This document shows positions 4,548 to 5,417 of a DNA stretch of 5,417 nt, piece after piece. The notes beneath the pieces were generated by a model. It ran no database searches. It had not been told where the DNA came from and saw nothing but the letters and a program-made list of their open reading frames with translations. Made by a program: the position numbers and the translations under genes. Position 1 is the first letter of the stretch; each line of letters begins with the position of its first letter. The DNA comes from JAXGTO01 sp040774885 (GTDB lineage: Bacteria; Actinomycetota; Coriobacteriia; Coriobacteriales; Eggerthellaceae), in the NCBI GenBank assembly GCA_040774885.1, contig JAXGTO010000051.1, positions 1-5,417 on the forward strand, in the 5' to 3' direction.

Positions 4548-5417
4548 CTACTCTTGGGATTTTGCTTCCTGCCAAAGGGCTTCCAGGCGATCCATCGGCA
4601 GGGATTCCAGACGCTCGCCTGCAGCATAGGCGGTGCGCTCCATGTATTCCCATCGGTTGCGGAACTTGGACGATGAGCGGCGCAACGCGGTTTCTGCATC
4701 CACGTGTTCGCGGCGCGCAACATTCACCAACGCGAACAGCACATCGCCGAATTCCAGTTCGGCATCATCAGGCGTCTCGGCATCTCCGAACTCGCTGATT
4801 TCTTCATACACCTTGGCCCATACGTCTTCGGTGGTCTCCCATTCGAATCCGGCCTTGGCGACCTTCTTCGAAACCTCCTGCGCCTCCATGAGCGCCGGCT
4901 GCTCGCGCGAGACATCTTCAAGCAAACCGCGCGGCTGCTGCGGGTCGAGCCCCGCAGCCCGCAGCTTTTCGGCGCGCGCCTCTTCCTTCAGCTTGCGCTC
5001 ATGCTGCTTGATGGTGCCCCACATGTCGAGCACCTCATCGGCATCGGTGACGGAATCGGGGTCGATTCCGGCCGCCTCGAAAGCTTTCTGCACGCCGAAC
5101 ACGTGCGGATGACGACGAACGATCTTGGCATTGACATCTTCGATGACGTCGTCAATGGTGAACTCGCCGGCATCGGCGGCAATCTGGCTTTGCAAAACCA
5201 CTTGCAGGAGCACGTCGCCCAATTCTTCACGCATATGGTCGACGTCGTCTTCTTCGATGGCCGAAAGCGCCTCGTAGGCTTCCTCGATCATGTTCTTGCC
5301 GATGGAAGCATGCGTCTGCTCTTTGTCCCACGGGCACCCGTCGGGAGCACGCAAGGCGGCGATGGTCGCCACGAACTCATTGAATGCGGGGTGCGTATCT
5401 GCCGGCGTTGCGCTCAT
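4548..5417 (-). CDS. mazG: Nucleoside triphosphate pyrophosphohydrolase MazG
   Basis: The 289-residue protein is a full two-domain MazG, a cytosolic all-alpha enzyme that hydrolyses NTPs and dNTPs to monophosphates and pyrophosphate, removing aberrant nucleotides and lowering stress-related pools. The N-terminal domain shows the LRAPDGCPWDKEQTH signature (22-36), the EEAYE metal-binding motif (45-49) and EELGD (64-68). RRHPHVFG follows at 101-108. The second domain shows PALMEAQEVSKKVAKAGFEW (174-193), EEISE (205-209) and ELEFGD (220-225), so the magnesium ligands of both halves are present. A charged linker (about 137-165) is somewhat longer than usual, bringing the length above the roughly 265 residues of the E. 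coli enzyme. The ATG is the last codon of the window, so the ribosome binding site cannot be seen, but the N-terminal length fits the family. It converges on the mrp operon. Confidence 0.92.
   Translation of the reverse strand: MSATPADTHPAFNEFVATIAALRAPDGCPWDKEQTHASIGKNMIEEAYEALSAIEEDDVDHMREELGDVLLQVVLQSQIAADAGEFTIDDVIEDVNAKIVRRHPHVFGVQKAFEAAGIDPDSVTDADEVLDMWGTIKQHERKLKEEARAEKLRAAGLDPQQPRGLLEDVSREQPALMEAQEVSKKVAKAGFEWETTEDVWAKVYEEISEFGDAETPDDAELEFGDVLFALVNVARREHVDAETALRRSSSKFRNRWEYMERTAYAAGERLESLPMDRLEALWQEAKSQE

Noticed and set aside
4345..4723. Minus-strand frames running past the mazG end
   Set aside because: They overlap the well-supported mazG 3' part in other frames and extend into repeats; they are shadow frames.

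Overview
The window reads as a chromosomal segment of a high-GC, probably strictly anaerobic Gram-positive bacterium. I infer class Coriobacteriia, most likely the Eggerthellaceae or Slackia-like branch. The reasons are the GC-rich codon use (about 63% GC in a 60-base sample of mrp), a short trigger factor without a PPIase domain, an Mrp/NBP35 ATPase with a cysteine-rich N-terminus of the kind common in anaerobes, and a small charged protein coupled behind it. This placement rests on protein character only, not on a marker gene.

Layout. Positions 1-117 are non-coding and hold a perfect 20-bp palindrome and a strong GC hairpin beyond the 3' end of the first gene. Positions 118-2523 are a minus-strand pair: a shortened trigger factor (tig, 1459-2523) followed after 45 bp by an MtaD-type amidohydrolase/deaminase (118-1413). 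Positions 2524-2696 are a divergent promoter region with an extended -10 candidate on each strand. Positions 2697-3760 are a plus-strand pair: the Fe-S scaffold/carrier ATPase Mrp, then 5 bp later a 63-residue acidic/basic low-complexity protein with a GTG start. Positions 3761-4547 are an unusually long (787 bp) convergent gap. It holds imperfect GC-rich direct repeats, an AT-richer island (about 41% GC over 4201-4380) with degenerate inverted and direct motifs, and a 20-bp tandem-type repeat. Positions 4548-5417 are a minus-strand mazG with a two-domain NTP pyrophosphohydrolase product; its start codon is the last codon of the window.

Together the genes are housekeeping: protein folding (Tig), adenosine-type nucleoside salvage (MtaD), Fe-S cluster delivery (Mrp) and nucleotide-pool sanitation (MazG). 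No phage, transposase, CRISPR array, toxin-antitoxin or defence gene is visible. The points most worth a second look are the Walker A serine replaced by arginine in Mrp, a trigger factor lacking both the ribosome-docking signature and the PPIase domain, and the repeat-filled convergent gap with its AT-rich island.
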